Assembly (NCBI RefSeq): GCF_028747785.1
Contig: NZ_CP118158.1
Location: 2,418,001 to 2,482,000 of the forward strand
Origin: Halosimplex aquaticum
GTDB lineage: Archaea; Halobacteriota; Halobacteria; Halobacteriales; Haloarculaceae
Direction: 5' to 3'
DNA length: 64,000 nucleotides
Shown here: in pieces, positions 36,224 through 44,092 of the stretch
Layout: the number at the start of each line of letters is the position of its first letter
Numbering within the stretch: the stretch's first letter is position 1
The notes under the pieces: model-generated
The model's input: only the letters and a program-made list of their open reading frames with translations
What the model was told of the DNA's origin: nothing
Database searches by the model: none
Made by a program: the position numbers and the translations under genes

Positions 36224-37729
36224 ATGGCGACCGAATCCTCCGAAGTACCCGAGGCCTACGAGGAGTTCGAGGCGCACGTCGAGCAACTCACCTATCTCAG
36301 CGACGCCGGGTCGGTGCTGGGCTGGGACCAGCAGGTGACGATGCCCGAGGGCGGCACGCCCGCGCGGTCGAAGCAGTCCTCGGCGCTGTCGGCGGTCACC
36401 CACGAGCGGTTGACCGACGACCGCGTCGGCGAGTGGCTCGACGAACTCGACGACGCCGACCTCGACGCGGGCAGAGCGGCGGTGGTCCGCGAGATCCGCC
36501 GCGAGCACGAGCGCGCCGTCGAGGTGCCCGAGGAACTGGTCTCGGAGATCTCCGAGACGTCCTCGAACGCCCTGCCCGTCTGGGAGGAGGCCAGGGCCGA
36601 GGACGACTTCGACGCCTTCGCGCCGACGCTGGAGAAGATGATCGACCTCAAGCGGGAGTACGCCGAGGCGATCGACCCCGACCGAGACCCCTACGAGGTG
36701 CTGTTCGAGGAGTACGAACCCTACCTGGGGTTGGACACCGCCGAGCGGGTGCTGGAGCGCCTGCGCGACGAACTCGTCCCGCTCATCGACGAGATCGAGG
36801 ACAGCGACGCGGCGCTGGCCGACCCCTTCGCGGAGGGCGAGTACGACCCCGAGGCGCAGGAGGAGACGGTGCGGGCGGCGCTCGACACGCTCGGATATAA
36901 CTGGGACCGCGGGCGGCTTGACACCGCAGCACACCCGTTCTCGACGGGGACGCAGTTCGACGCGCGCGTCACGACGCGCTTCGACCCCGAGGACCCGATG
37001 GGCGCCATCGGCTCGACGATCCACGAGTTCGGCCACGCCACCTACACGCTCGGGCTCCCCGACGAGCACTACGGGACGCCGCTTGGCCAGTCCCGCGACC
37101 TCTCGGTCCACGAGTCACAGTCGCGCCTGTGGGAGAACCACGTCGGCCGGTCGCGGCCCTTCTGGGACCTGTTCGCCGACACCGTGAACGAGAAGCTGGG
37201 CGTCGACGCCTCGCCGCGGGAGTACTACGAGGCCGCAAACCAGATCTACCCGGACAACCTCATCCGCGTGGAGGCCGACGAGCTGACCTACCACATGCAC
37301 ATCATCCTCCGGTTCGAGATCGAGCGCGACCTGATCGCCGGCGATCTCGACGTAGAGGAAGTCCCCCAGGTGTGGAACGACAAGATGGAGGAGTACCTCG
37401 GCGTGCGCCCCGAGACCGACAGCGAGGGCTGCCTGCAGGACATCCACTGGACCCACGGCTCGCTCGGGTACTTCCCCACGTACTCGCTGGGCAGCGTGAT
37501 GGCCGCACAGCTATACGCCAGCGCCGAGGACGAGATCGCGGACCTCGGCGGGAAGGTCCGCGCCGGCGAGTTCGACCCGCTGCACGAGTGGCTCACCGAG
37601 AACGTCCACCGTCACGGCTGTCGCTACGAGACCGACGATCTCGTCCGCGAGGCCACCGGCGAGTCGTTCACCGCCGACTACTTCCTCGACTACGCGAACG
37701 AGAAGTTCGGCGCGCTGTACGACCTCTGA
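36224..37729 (+). CDS. M32 family carboxypeptidase (thermostable carboxypeptidase 1)
   Basis: A 501-residue metal-dependent carboxypeptidase. The zinc motif is HEFGH (267-271) with Glu297 in VHESQSRLWEN, and other M32 signatures are GTQFDARVTTRF and HPFSTG. GSIGYFPTYSLG appears here as GSLGYFPTYSLG near 420. Cytoplasmic, broad-specificity trimming of peptides. Confidence 0.93.
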   Translation: MATESSEVPEAYEEFEAHVEQLTYLSDAGSVLGWDQQVTMPEGGTPARSKQSSALSAVTHERLTDDRVGEWLDELDDADLDAGRAAVVREIRREHERAVEVPEELVSEISETSSNALPVWEEARAEDDFDAFAPTLEKMIDLKREYAEAIDPDRDPYEVLFEEYEPYLGLDTAERVLERLRDELVPLIDEIEDSDAALADPFAEGEYDPEAQEETVRAALDTLGYNWDRGRLDTAAHPFSTGTQFDARVTTRFDPEDPMGAIGSTIHEFGHATYTLGLPDEHYGTPLGQSRDLSVHESQSRLWENHVGRSRPFWDLFADTVNEKLGVDASPREYYEAANQIYPDNLIRVEADELTYHMHIILRFEIERDLIAGDLDVEEVPQVWNDKMEEYLGVRPETDSEGCLQDIHWTHGSLGYFPTYSLGSVMAAQLYASAEDEIADLGGKVRAGEFDPLHEWLTENVHRHGCRYETDDLVREATGESFTADYFLDYANEKFGALYDL

Positions 37730-37801
37730 GGGGCGGTCGTTTTCACACCCAATAATCGGGTGCGTACTTTTTAGAGGGCGTACTCCTGCGGTCCGAGTAC
37801 T

Positions 37802-38779
37802 ATGGTAGATCCGGGCACCAGCGCCGCGGAGGTAGCGCTCGATTCCGACGGCGGTATCGACGAGGACATCGACAGGGACATCCAGGACGACATCGCGGAG
37901 GGGATCGACCGCGACGAGGGGTACGACTCCGCGGCGGCGAGCGAGATCCAGACCTCGCTGGCCGAGTTGCAGGGCTCGTCGGTCGAGATCGCCCAGGAGA
38001 TAGACGCGATCCGCGAGCACGCCGCCGAGCAGTACGAGGGCATGTCCCAGGTCGCCGACGAGGTGTCGAACCTGAGCGCCGCGGTCGAGGAGATCGCTTC
38101 CTCCTCGGAGGAGGTCTCCTCGGCGAGCACGACGGCTCGCGACCTCGCCGAAGAGGGCCAGGAGTCGGCGGCCGACATCTCCGCGGCGATGGAGAACATC
38201 CAGGGCGCCTCCGAGAGCGTCGCCGACGACGTGTTGACGATCCAGGACGGCGTCAGCGAGATCGACGACATCGTCGAGGTGATCAACGACATCGCCGACC
38301 AGACGAACATGCTGGCCCTCAACGCCTCCATCGAGGCCGCCCGCGCCGGCGAGGCCGGCGAGGGCTTCGCCGTCGTCGCCGACGAGGTCAAGAGCCTCGC
38401 CGAGGAGTCCCAGAGCCAGGCCGGGACGATCGAGGAGATGGTGGCCGGCATCCAGAACGACACGGCGAGCGCCGTCGAGACCATCGAGGAGTCGAACGAG
38501 CAGATCGAGGAGGGCATCGAGATGGTCGAGGAGGCCATCGGCGTGCTCGAAGACATCCACCGGGCCGTCGAGGAGGTCAACGACGGCATCCAGGAGGTCG
38601 CCGCCGCCACCGACGAGCAGGCGGCCTCCACCGAAGAGGTCGCGTCGATGGTCGATCAGTCGACCACCGCGGCCGAGGAGATCGCCGACTCGACCGCCGA
38701 GATCGCCCGGGAAGCCGACGACCAGACCGACCAGGTGACCGACATCAACGAGGCGGTCGAAGAACTCGTCGACGACTGA
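37802..38779 (+). CDS. Soluble chemotaxis-type signal transducer without visible sensor
   Basis: A 325-residue protein made almost entirely of the MCP signalling domain. The hairpin tip that binds CheA/CheW is at 163-200 (INDIADQTNMLALNAS, AGEGFAVVADEVKSLAEES). There is no signal, membrane helix, HAMP or recognisable PAS/GAF. Only an acidic stretch of about 45 residues precedes the coiled coil. It could take input from a partner protein. Its start follows a TTTTTAGAGG box about 30 nt upstream. Confidence 0.85.
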   Translation: MVDPGTSAAEVALDSDGGIDEDIDRDIQDDIAEGIDRDEGYDSAAASEIQTSLAELQGSSVEIAQEIDAIREHAAEQYEGMSQVADEVSNLSAAVEEIASSSEEVSSASTTARDLAEEGQESAADISAAMENIQGASESVADDVLTIQDGVSEIDDIVEVINDIADQTNMLALNASIEAARAGEAGEGFAVVADEVKSLAEESQSQAGTIEEMVAGIQNDTASAVETIEESNEQIEEGIEMVEEAIGVLEDIHRAVEEVNDGIQEVAAATDEQAASTEEVASMVDQSTTAAEEIADSTAEIAREADDQTDQVTDINEAVEELVDD

Positions 38780-38819
38780 GACCGGACGCGCTCGCGCTCT
38801 CGACCGCCCGGGCGCCACC

Positions 38820-39425
38820 TCAGAGCAGGTTCAGCAGGAACCCGACGCCACCGACGACGAACGCCAGCGCGAGCATCTTCTCGACGGGGAGGTCGTGGGC
38901 CTCGGCGAGCCCGAACCCCTGGATGGCTGCCGTCCAGAGCATCCCGAGGAGCGACGAGACGAGCAACACCGGGGAACTGAACGAGGTCGCCCGCTCGAAG
39001 AAGTCCGTGAACGCGGCGGGGTCCGACGGGGCCTGTCCGAGCAGGGTGAACAGACCGACCGCGGTCAGCGGCAGCAGGACGAGTCCGGTCAGTTCGGCCT
39101 CGCCGGTGACCGCGAGCGTCGTCCCGAACCCGCGGCTGCCGCCCGCGAACCAGACGAACGCGTGCAGGATCGCGGCGAGGACGAGCCAGCCGAAGAAGAC
39201 GGCGACGAAGACGCCGACGGTCGCACCGACGAGCGCGCCCTGGGCCTGCGCTTTCTCTTCGGGCGGCGCCTCGACGTGTGCGATCACGCGCTGGAGGAAC
39301 AACCACATCGCGACGGATATCGCAGCGGCCTGGACCGAGACGACGCCGGCCGCGACGGCCAGCGACGGGCGATCGTGGCGGCGGAAGTAGGTACCGGGGT
39401 CGACGAGCGGGGTGGAGGGCGCCAT
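38820..39425 (-). CDS. Yip1-domain membrane protein
   Basis: A 201-residue protein with five helices. LHAFVWFAGGSRGFGTTLAVTGEAE is the Yip1/YIF1 core, followed by a helix with LVLLPLTAVGLFTLL and a C-terminal helix. The start VDPGTYFRRHDRPSLAVAAG is also typical of archaeal Yip1 proteins. Function unknown. Confidence 0.75.
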   Translation of the reverse strand: MAPSTPLVDPGTYFRRHDRPSLAVAAGVVSVQAAAISVAMWLFLQRVIAHVEAPPEEKAQAQGALVGATVGVFVAVFFGWLVLAAILHAFVWFAGGSRGFGTTLAVTGEAELTGLVLLPLTAVGLFTLLGQAPSDPAAFTDFFERATSFSSPVLLVSSLLGMLWTAAIQGFGLAEAHDLPVEKMLALAFVVGGVGFLLNLL

Positions 39426-39517
39426 ACCCAGATTGATGACGACGAGACGATAAGTTTTCCGTCACTGCCGCGAGCGGGAGCGGACCGCTTATTCCGCTCG
39501 GTCCGGTACTCGGGGGT

Positions 39518-40333
39518 ATGAGCGCGCCGGACCTGGACCCCGAGCAACTCGATCGGTACTCCCGGCACATCATCATGGACGACGTGGGCCCCGAGGGGCA
39601 GGCGAACCTCCTCGACGCGAGCGTCCTCGTCGTCGGCGCGGGCGGCCTCGGCTCGCCCGTCCTCCAGTACCTCGCCGCCGCGGGCGTGGGAACCATCGGG
39701 ATCGCCGACCACGACGTCGTCGAACGCTCGAACCTCCAGCGGCAGGTCGTCCACGGCGACGCTGACGTGGGCCGCCCGAAAGTCGACAGCGCCGCCGAGT
39801 TCGTCCGCGAACGCAACCCCGACGTGACCGTCGAGACCCACGAGACCGCCGTCTCGCCCGAGACGGTCGCCGACCTCGTCGACGGGTACGACTTCGTCGT
39901 CGACGCATCGGACAACTTCCCCACGCGGTTCCTGCTCAACGACTACTGCACACTCGCCGGCGTCCCGTTCTCCCACGGCGCCATCTACCGCTTCGAGGGG
40001 CAGGTGACCACCTTCACCGGCGACGGCCCGTGCTACCGCTGTCTCTTCCCGGAGGCCCCTCCCGAGGGAGCCGTGCCCGACTGCGCGACGACCGGCGTGC
40101 TGGGCGTCCTGCCCGGAACGGTGGGCGCGATTCAGGCCACTGAGACGGTCAAACACTTCGTCGGAGTCGGCGAGTCGCTCGACGGTCGGATGGTCGTCTA
40201 CGACGCCGCCGAGATGACCTTCGACGAGGTGACCGTCCGCCGGAACCCCGACTGCCCCGTCTGCGGCGACGACCCCATCGAGTCCGTGCGAGACGTGGAG
40301 TACGCCGAGAGCTGCGCCGTGCGGGCGGACTGA
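39518..40333 (+). CDS. ubaA: E1-like SAMP-activating enzyme UbaA (MoeB/ThiF family)
   Basis: A 271-residue adenylyltransferase that activates small archaeal modifier proteins and serves tRNA thiolation and molybdopterin. The nucleotide loop is GAGGLG (40-45), the zinc Cys pairs are CYRC (172-175) and CPVC (about 247-250), and Cys189 in PDCATTGVLG matches the catalytic Cys188 of Haloferax UbaA. SNLQRQVVHGDADVG is typical. The last codons and stop are tandemly repeated downstream with a 24-bp period. Confidence 0.88.
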   Translation: MSAPDLDPEQLDRYSRHIIMDDVGPEGQANLLDASVLVVGAGGLGSPVLQYLAAAGVGTIGIADHDVVERSNLQRQVVHGDADVGRPKVDSAAEFVRERNPDVTVETHETAVSPETVADLVDGYDFVVDASDNFPTRFLLNDYCTLAGVPFSHGAIYRFEGQVTTFTGDGPCYRCLFPEAPPEGAVPDCATTGVLGVLPGTVGAIQATETVKHFVGVGESLDGRMVVYDAAEMTFDEVTVRRNPDCPVCGDDPIESVRDVEYAESCAVRAD

Positions 40334-40378
40334 GCCGGTTCGGTACGGGCGGACTGAACCGAATCGGTACGGGCGGCA
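40318..40378 (+). repeat. 24-bp tandem repeat across the ubaA stop codon
   Basis: The unit GGTACGGGCGGACTGAACCG plus four bases is present about 2.5 times with a 24-bp period. The first copy encodes the last residues and stop of UbaA, and the next copies lie downstream. Confidence 0.75.
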
Positions 40379-40480
40379 GTTTCCACCGCCGAGGCGACTC
40401 TCAGCGGTGATACTCCGTCGCGAGGTTTTATGTCGGACAAACTGAGAGGTGTGCGTGGAGTGGCACCCGCTTTCGACACC

Positions 40481-40858
40481 ATGACAGAGACGCTCACCGA
40501 CGCGCTGGACCTCTCGGAGATACGCCTCGAAGCGCCCGGCTACGTCGAACTCGTGTTTTCGCTGGTCGTCGTCTGGGGATTCGGCGACGCCGCGTCGACG
40601 CTGGTCGCGGCGGCGTTCGCCGGGCCGTCGCTGGAAGCGAACCCCTGGATCCGCCTCCTGCTCGCCCACGACCCGATGCTGATGGTCGCGCTGAAGGCCG
40701 CCGTCGTCCTCTACGCCGGCGTCGTGTTACTGGAGTGCCGGTCGGCCGTCGAGCGCGTGCCCGGCTGGCGCGCGTGGTTCCTCGCCGTCATCGCCCTCGG
40801 TACCGCCGTCGTCCTCACGAACGTCTACGTCGGACTGGCCGCCGTCGCGGGCGCCTGA
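40481..40858 (+). CDS. Small membrane protein, DUF5658-like
   Basis: A 125-residue protein with three or four helices. GFGDAASTLVAAAFAG and SLEANPWIRLLL with a Lys in ALKAAVVLYAG follow the DUF5658 pattern (D-x-x-T, E-A-N-P, K). An earlier in-frame ATG at 40430 overlaps the likely TATA box TTTTATG, so the start at 40481 is preferred. Function unknown. Confidence 0.65.
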   Translation: MTETLTDALDLSEIRLEAPGYVELVFSLVVVWGFGDAASTLVAAAFAGPSLEANPWIRLLLAHDPMLMVALKAAVVLYAGVVLLECRSAVERVPGWRAWFLAVIALGTAVVLTNVYVGLAAVAGA

Positions 40859-41233
40859 GAGGGCGCGCTTCGACGCTTCAGAATCGGCCGACGGCGTGCA
40901 GCCGCCGGGACTACCTAAGTAAATTGGCCCAATCTTGATACCAACTGCGGGTAATCGAGAACATGCCCGCACACACGGGTCAACGAAGCCATCCACTTCG
41001 TTCGGGGTCACTCCCCACCCACCACCCCTCCACTGTTTCCTGCCCGGGCCGACCCGAGCGGTCAGTCGACGCCGACGGTTCGCGTCACTCTGCTCACGGT
41101 ACGTCTCGACCGAGGCCTACGTCCCCGGAGCAACGACGGACAGGGGCGAGAGCAGACTCGGGTCCGGACGGCCCGTCGTGCTCGCGAGCGTCGCCGTCGG
41201 TCCCGCCGTCCGCTAGAACGACCGCGACGGCGG
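40859..41233. other. Intergenic stretch, nothing recognised
   Basis: The 375 nt hold no convincing gene or structured RNA. Open frames on both strands are Arg/Pro/Ser-rich, as expected from GC-rich non-coding DNA. Confidence 0.5.
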
Positions 41234-41689
41234 TCAGTCGTTGCGGGACAGCGCGAGGACGCTGAACGCCGAGAGTACGGCGTGCCCGGCATTCCCGTAC
41301 CCGTCGACGGCGAGCCCCGCGACGTGGTGGACGCCGCGTTCGAAGCCGAACTTTCCGATTCCCACCGCCGCGAACAGCGCGAAGAACGCGCCGCTCACAC
41401 CCATGTATCGCCGGGCCGACTCGGCGTCCCTGCCGGCGCGGATACCGTGGAGCCCGTGGACCGCGTGGAGCGCAGCGTGCGGGCTGTTGACCGCGATCCG
41501 TCCCAGGAACAGCCCCGCACCGAGATTTATCAGGTCGTCGTCGTTCCCCCAGACCAGCGGGCCGACGAGCCCGAGCGCTCCCGCGACGAGGTTGAAAGCT
41601 CCGTATCGTCGGGCAGTGGTCCGGATATCGGAGGGCTGTTCGTCCGGTTGCGAGTCCCGTCGGTCGCGGTGTGTGACTGTCGTCGCCAT
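41234..41689 (-). CDS. DUF4383-like membrane protein
   Basis: A 151-residue protein with four helices. FNLVAGALGLVGPLVWG, DLINLGAGLFLGRIAVNSPH and HAVHGLHGI are close to DUF4383. The ATG at 41689 is preferred to an upstream ATG that lies in a duplicated fragment of another gene. Function unknown. Confidence 0.7.
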   Translation of the reverse strand: MATTVTHRDRRDSQPDEQPSDIRTTARRYGAFNLVAGALGLVGPLVWGNDDDLINLGAGLFLGRIAVNSPHAALHAVHGLHGIRAGRDAESARRYMGVSGAFFALFAAVGIGKFGFERGVHHVAGLAVDGYGNAGHAVLSAFSVLALSRND

Positions 41690-41768
41690 TGGTCCTCCGG
41701 TCGTTCGTTGGTTCGTGACACGGGAGTACCTTCGGTGACCGTGGAGTTTCGAATGCGACGGCGGCGCG

Positions 41769-41893
41769 TCGAACCGGTCGGGATGGAGCGGGCCGGCGAG
41801 AGACTCCAACGTGTCCACGAGGCGGGGGCCGGGCCGGTCGACGTAGTGGTGACCGTCCGTCGCGTAGACGCGCTCCGATTCGACGGCGGTCAG
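41769..41893 (-). pseudogene. Partial copy of the cobalamin-binding protein gene 3' region
   Basis: These 125 bp match 42287-42411 without gaps and with about eight mismatches by eye. The fragment corresponds to residues near TAVESDRVYAMDGHHYVN to TLESLAGLLHPDRFE of the intact gene. It has no start or remaining body, so it is a relic of a short duplication, with the small TAG-containing gene lying between the two copies. Confidence 0.8.
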
Positions 41894-41894
41894 T

Positions 41895-42167
41895 TCACGG
41901 TGCGTCCTCGCCGGATAGCTGAATCCCGCGGGCGACGACGTACGTGAGCACGATCCCGGCCCCGACCGCGAGGACGAACTACCCGATCAGCGTCAGTATC
42001 ACGCCGAGGACCGAGTGCCCGAACGCGAGGAACGCGAAGCCGAACGGGACGAGGCTGACCGCGACGAACACGCCGATGAGCTTCGCGAGCGGGACCGCTT
42101 CCGAGAGGATCCGGCCAGTGTCGGGGTCGCCCGTCGCCGGATCGAGGAACGGTTTTGCGGAGGGCAT
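41895..42167 (-). pseudogene. Small two-helix membrane protein with in-frame TAG
   Basis: From the ATG, 62 residues read MPSAKPFLDPATGDPDTGRI, a first helix (LIGVFVAVSLVPFGFAFLAF) and GHSVLGVILTLIG, then TAG (41981-41979). In the same frame a second helix half follows (FVLAVGAGIVLTYVVARGI) with QLSGEDAP and TGA. One base change from CAG (Gln) would create this TAG. The continuous hydrophobic pattern on both sides shows a single original gene. Truncation or a base error are the simplest explanations. Confidence 0.7.
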
Positions 42168-42216
42168 TCAGCCGAACGTCTCCCGGAGGCTCCAAGTAGT
42201 TCTCGGTAGCCGGATG

Positions 42217-43158
42217 TCAGGGGCTCGGTCCCGCTCGCACCGGTTCGTCGCCGAGCAGATCGCGGGCCACTTCGGCGGGCGGGGCCTCGAACCGGTCGGG
42301 ATGGAGCAGGCCGGCGAGAGACTCCAGCGTGTCCACCAGGCGGGGACCGGGCCGGTTGACGTAGTGGTGACCGTCCATCGCGTAGACCCGGTCCGATTCG
42401 ACGGCGGTCAGGTCCGCGAAGCCCGGCCGCTCGGTGAGGTCGTCGCGGGTGTCGAGCGTCTGGTCGAGGCCGAACCCGCAGGGCGCGGCGACGAGGACGT
42501 CCGGGTCGGCGGCCTGTATCTCCGACCACTCGCGCGGGCGCGAGCGGTCGCCGGTGTCGGCCAGCGGGTATGTGCCGCCGGCCGCTTCGACCACTTCGGG
42601 CATCCAGTGGCCGGCGACCATCACCGGGTCGAGCCAGTCGAGGACGGCCACGCTCGGCCGATCGTCGGGTTCGATAGCGGCGGTCCGCCCCCGGACGGCG
42701 TCGACGCGCTCCCGGAGGTCGGCGACGACTTCCGCGGCGCGGTCCTCGCGGTCGAGGACTTGCCCCAGCGACTCGATATCGGCGTACAGGTCGTCGAGGC
42801 TGTGGATGTCGCTGGTGACGACCTCGGCGTCCACGTCGGTCTGCGCGATGGCGTCCTCGACGAGCAGCGTGTCGACGGCGCACACGTCGCAGACGCCCTG
42901 CGTGACGATCACGTCCGGATCCGCTCGTTCGAGCGCGTCGAGTTTGATCTCGTAGACGCCGCCGTGCTCCTGTTCGGCCTGCGCGACCTGTTCGTTGATG
43001 TCCGCGCTGTCCCGGTCGGGGTCGATCCGCGAGCGGTTCATCGACGGCACCTCCTCGGCTTCGGGCGGCCAGTCGCACTCGTGAGAGACGCCGACGGGTT
43101 CGACCCCGAGGGCGTAGCAGATCTCGGTGGCCGACGGCAGCAGGGAGACGACGCGCAT
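42217..43158 (-). CDS. Cobalamin-binding protein, BtuF-like
   Basis: A 313-residue class III binding-protein fold. The start MRVVSLLPSATEICYALG shows there is no signal peptide, as in the common cytoplasmic cobalamin-binding variant. VIVTQGVCDVCAVD contains two Cys, and LDWLDPVMVAGHWMPEVVEAAGG is the conserved core. A role in corrinoid salvage or binding is likely. Its 3' region was copied into the DNA some 500 bp downstream. Confidence 0.8.
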   Translation of the reverse strand: MRVVSLLPSATEICYALGVEPVGVSHECDWPPEAEEVPSMNRSRIDPDRDSADINEQVAQAEQEHGGVYEIKLDALERADPDVIVTQGVCDVCAVDTLLVEDAIAQTDVDAEVVTSDIHSLDDLYADIESLGQVLDREDRAAEVVADLRERVDAVRGRTAAIEPDDRPSVAVLDWLDPVMVAGHWMPEVVEAAGGTYPLADTGDRSRPREWSEIQAADPDVLVAAPCGFGLDQTLDTRDDLTERPGFADLTAVESDRVYAMDGHHYVNRPGPRLVDTLESLAGLLHPDRFEAPPAEVARDLLGDEPVRAGPSP

Positions 43159-43267
43159 ACCGGAGGGAGGAAGCGGGCGGACGTAAAACCACGGCAGCAG
43201 TCACGAATAGAGTGGTGAGGAACGCGGAGATAACATCTAATACTATCGAATACAAACGAATATCCGG

Positions 43268-43657
43268 ATGCCGATATCGAGAGACGAATTTCGAACGATA
43301 GACGAGGGCGAGGACGGCCGGCCGGATCTTTCGCCCGATACGACACAGGGTACGATCTATCGATTCTTGCTCAAAAACGCCGATCGGGCGTTTCGACAGC
43401 GGGAGATCGTTGGCGCCGTAGACGTTCCCAAGGGGAGCGTCGGACCGACACTGGCCCGCCTCGAAGCCCACGGGGTCGTCGACCATCGCGGGGAGTACTG
43501 GTCGGTCGCGGACGCCGACCACGCGGTCGCGTCCGCTGGTGCGCTCGGTGCGGCGTCCGCGGACGACCGTGACGGCGGCTTTTCGGACGAGGAAGTCGCG
43601 GCATGGTCCGAGACGGCGGTCGATCCGCCCGAGAGCGGCGACGGACGGGAACGGTGA
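43268..43657 (+). CDS. Winged-helix protein preceding MazF-like gene
   Basis: A 129-residue protein with a clear winged helix (TIYRFLLKNADRAFRQREI, DVPKGSVGPTLARLEAHGVV, wing DHRGEYW) and an acidic disordered tail. It could act as antitoxin and autoregulator of the next gene, whose GTG starts six bases after its stop. TATA candidate ATCTAATACTATC lies about 30 nt upstream. Confidence 0.7.
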   Translation: MPISRDEFRTIDEGEDGRPDLSPDTTQGTIYRFLLKNADRAFRQREIVGAVDVPKGSVGPTLARLEAHGVVDHRGEYWSVADADHAVASAGALGAASADDRDGGFSDEEVAAWSETAVDPPESGDGRER

Positions 43658-43663
43658 GAGAGG

Positions 43664-44005
43664 GTGGTCGATCGCGGAACAGTCGTGTGGGCGTCTGACC
43701 CGTTCAACGCTAATACCGAGAATCCGCGACCATGGCTCGTCGTGTCGGGGCCGGACCTGCCGTATCCGGGCGAGGAGTCTATCGCGGTCGCCTTCACGAC
43801 ACAGAGTCACCACACCGAGAGTATCCGCGTTCCGAGTGATGCCTGGAGACGGGGCGAGCCACGAGACCAGAGTTTCGTGCTCCCGTGGAGCGTGGCAACA
43901 CTGAAAGACGAGGTACACGTCGTCGGTGCGCAGGGATCGGTCACTGACGCGTTCACCGACCGGATCGCCGCGGCGACAGCCGAGTATCTGCAACCAGAAC
44001 GGTGA
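43664..44005 (+). CDS. PemK/MazF-like protein, probable toxin
   Basis: A 113-residue protein. GTVVWASDPFNANTENPRPWLVVSG matches the SH3-like barrel start of MazF/PemK, which cleave mRNA in bacteria. AVAFTTQSHHTESIRVP continues the fold and SVATLKDEVHVV is the later strand. GTG start. The partner HTH gene upstream replaces a usual MazE. Confidence 0.72.
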   Translation: MVDRGTVVWASDPFNANTENPRPWLVVSGPDLPYPGEESIAVAFTTQSHHTESIRVPSDAWRRGEPRDQSFVLPWSVATLKDEVHVVGAQGSVTDAFTDRIAAATAEYLQPER

Positions 44006-44092
44006 TACGCTACTGGTTCCGGTCCGTTCGACCGTGTGTACCCGTCCCAGCGAAGGGAAAGGTATAGCAACGTCGCTGTCCGACGTGAGACC

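Noticed and set aside
41979..41981. TAG read as pyrrolysine
   Set aside because: Haloarchaea are not known to encode pyrrolysine and there is no pyl gene here; a nonsense change or base error is simpler.
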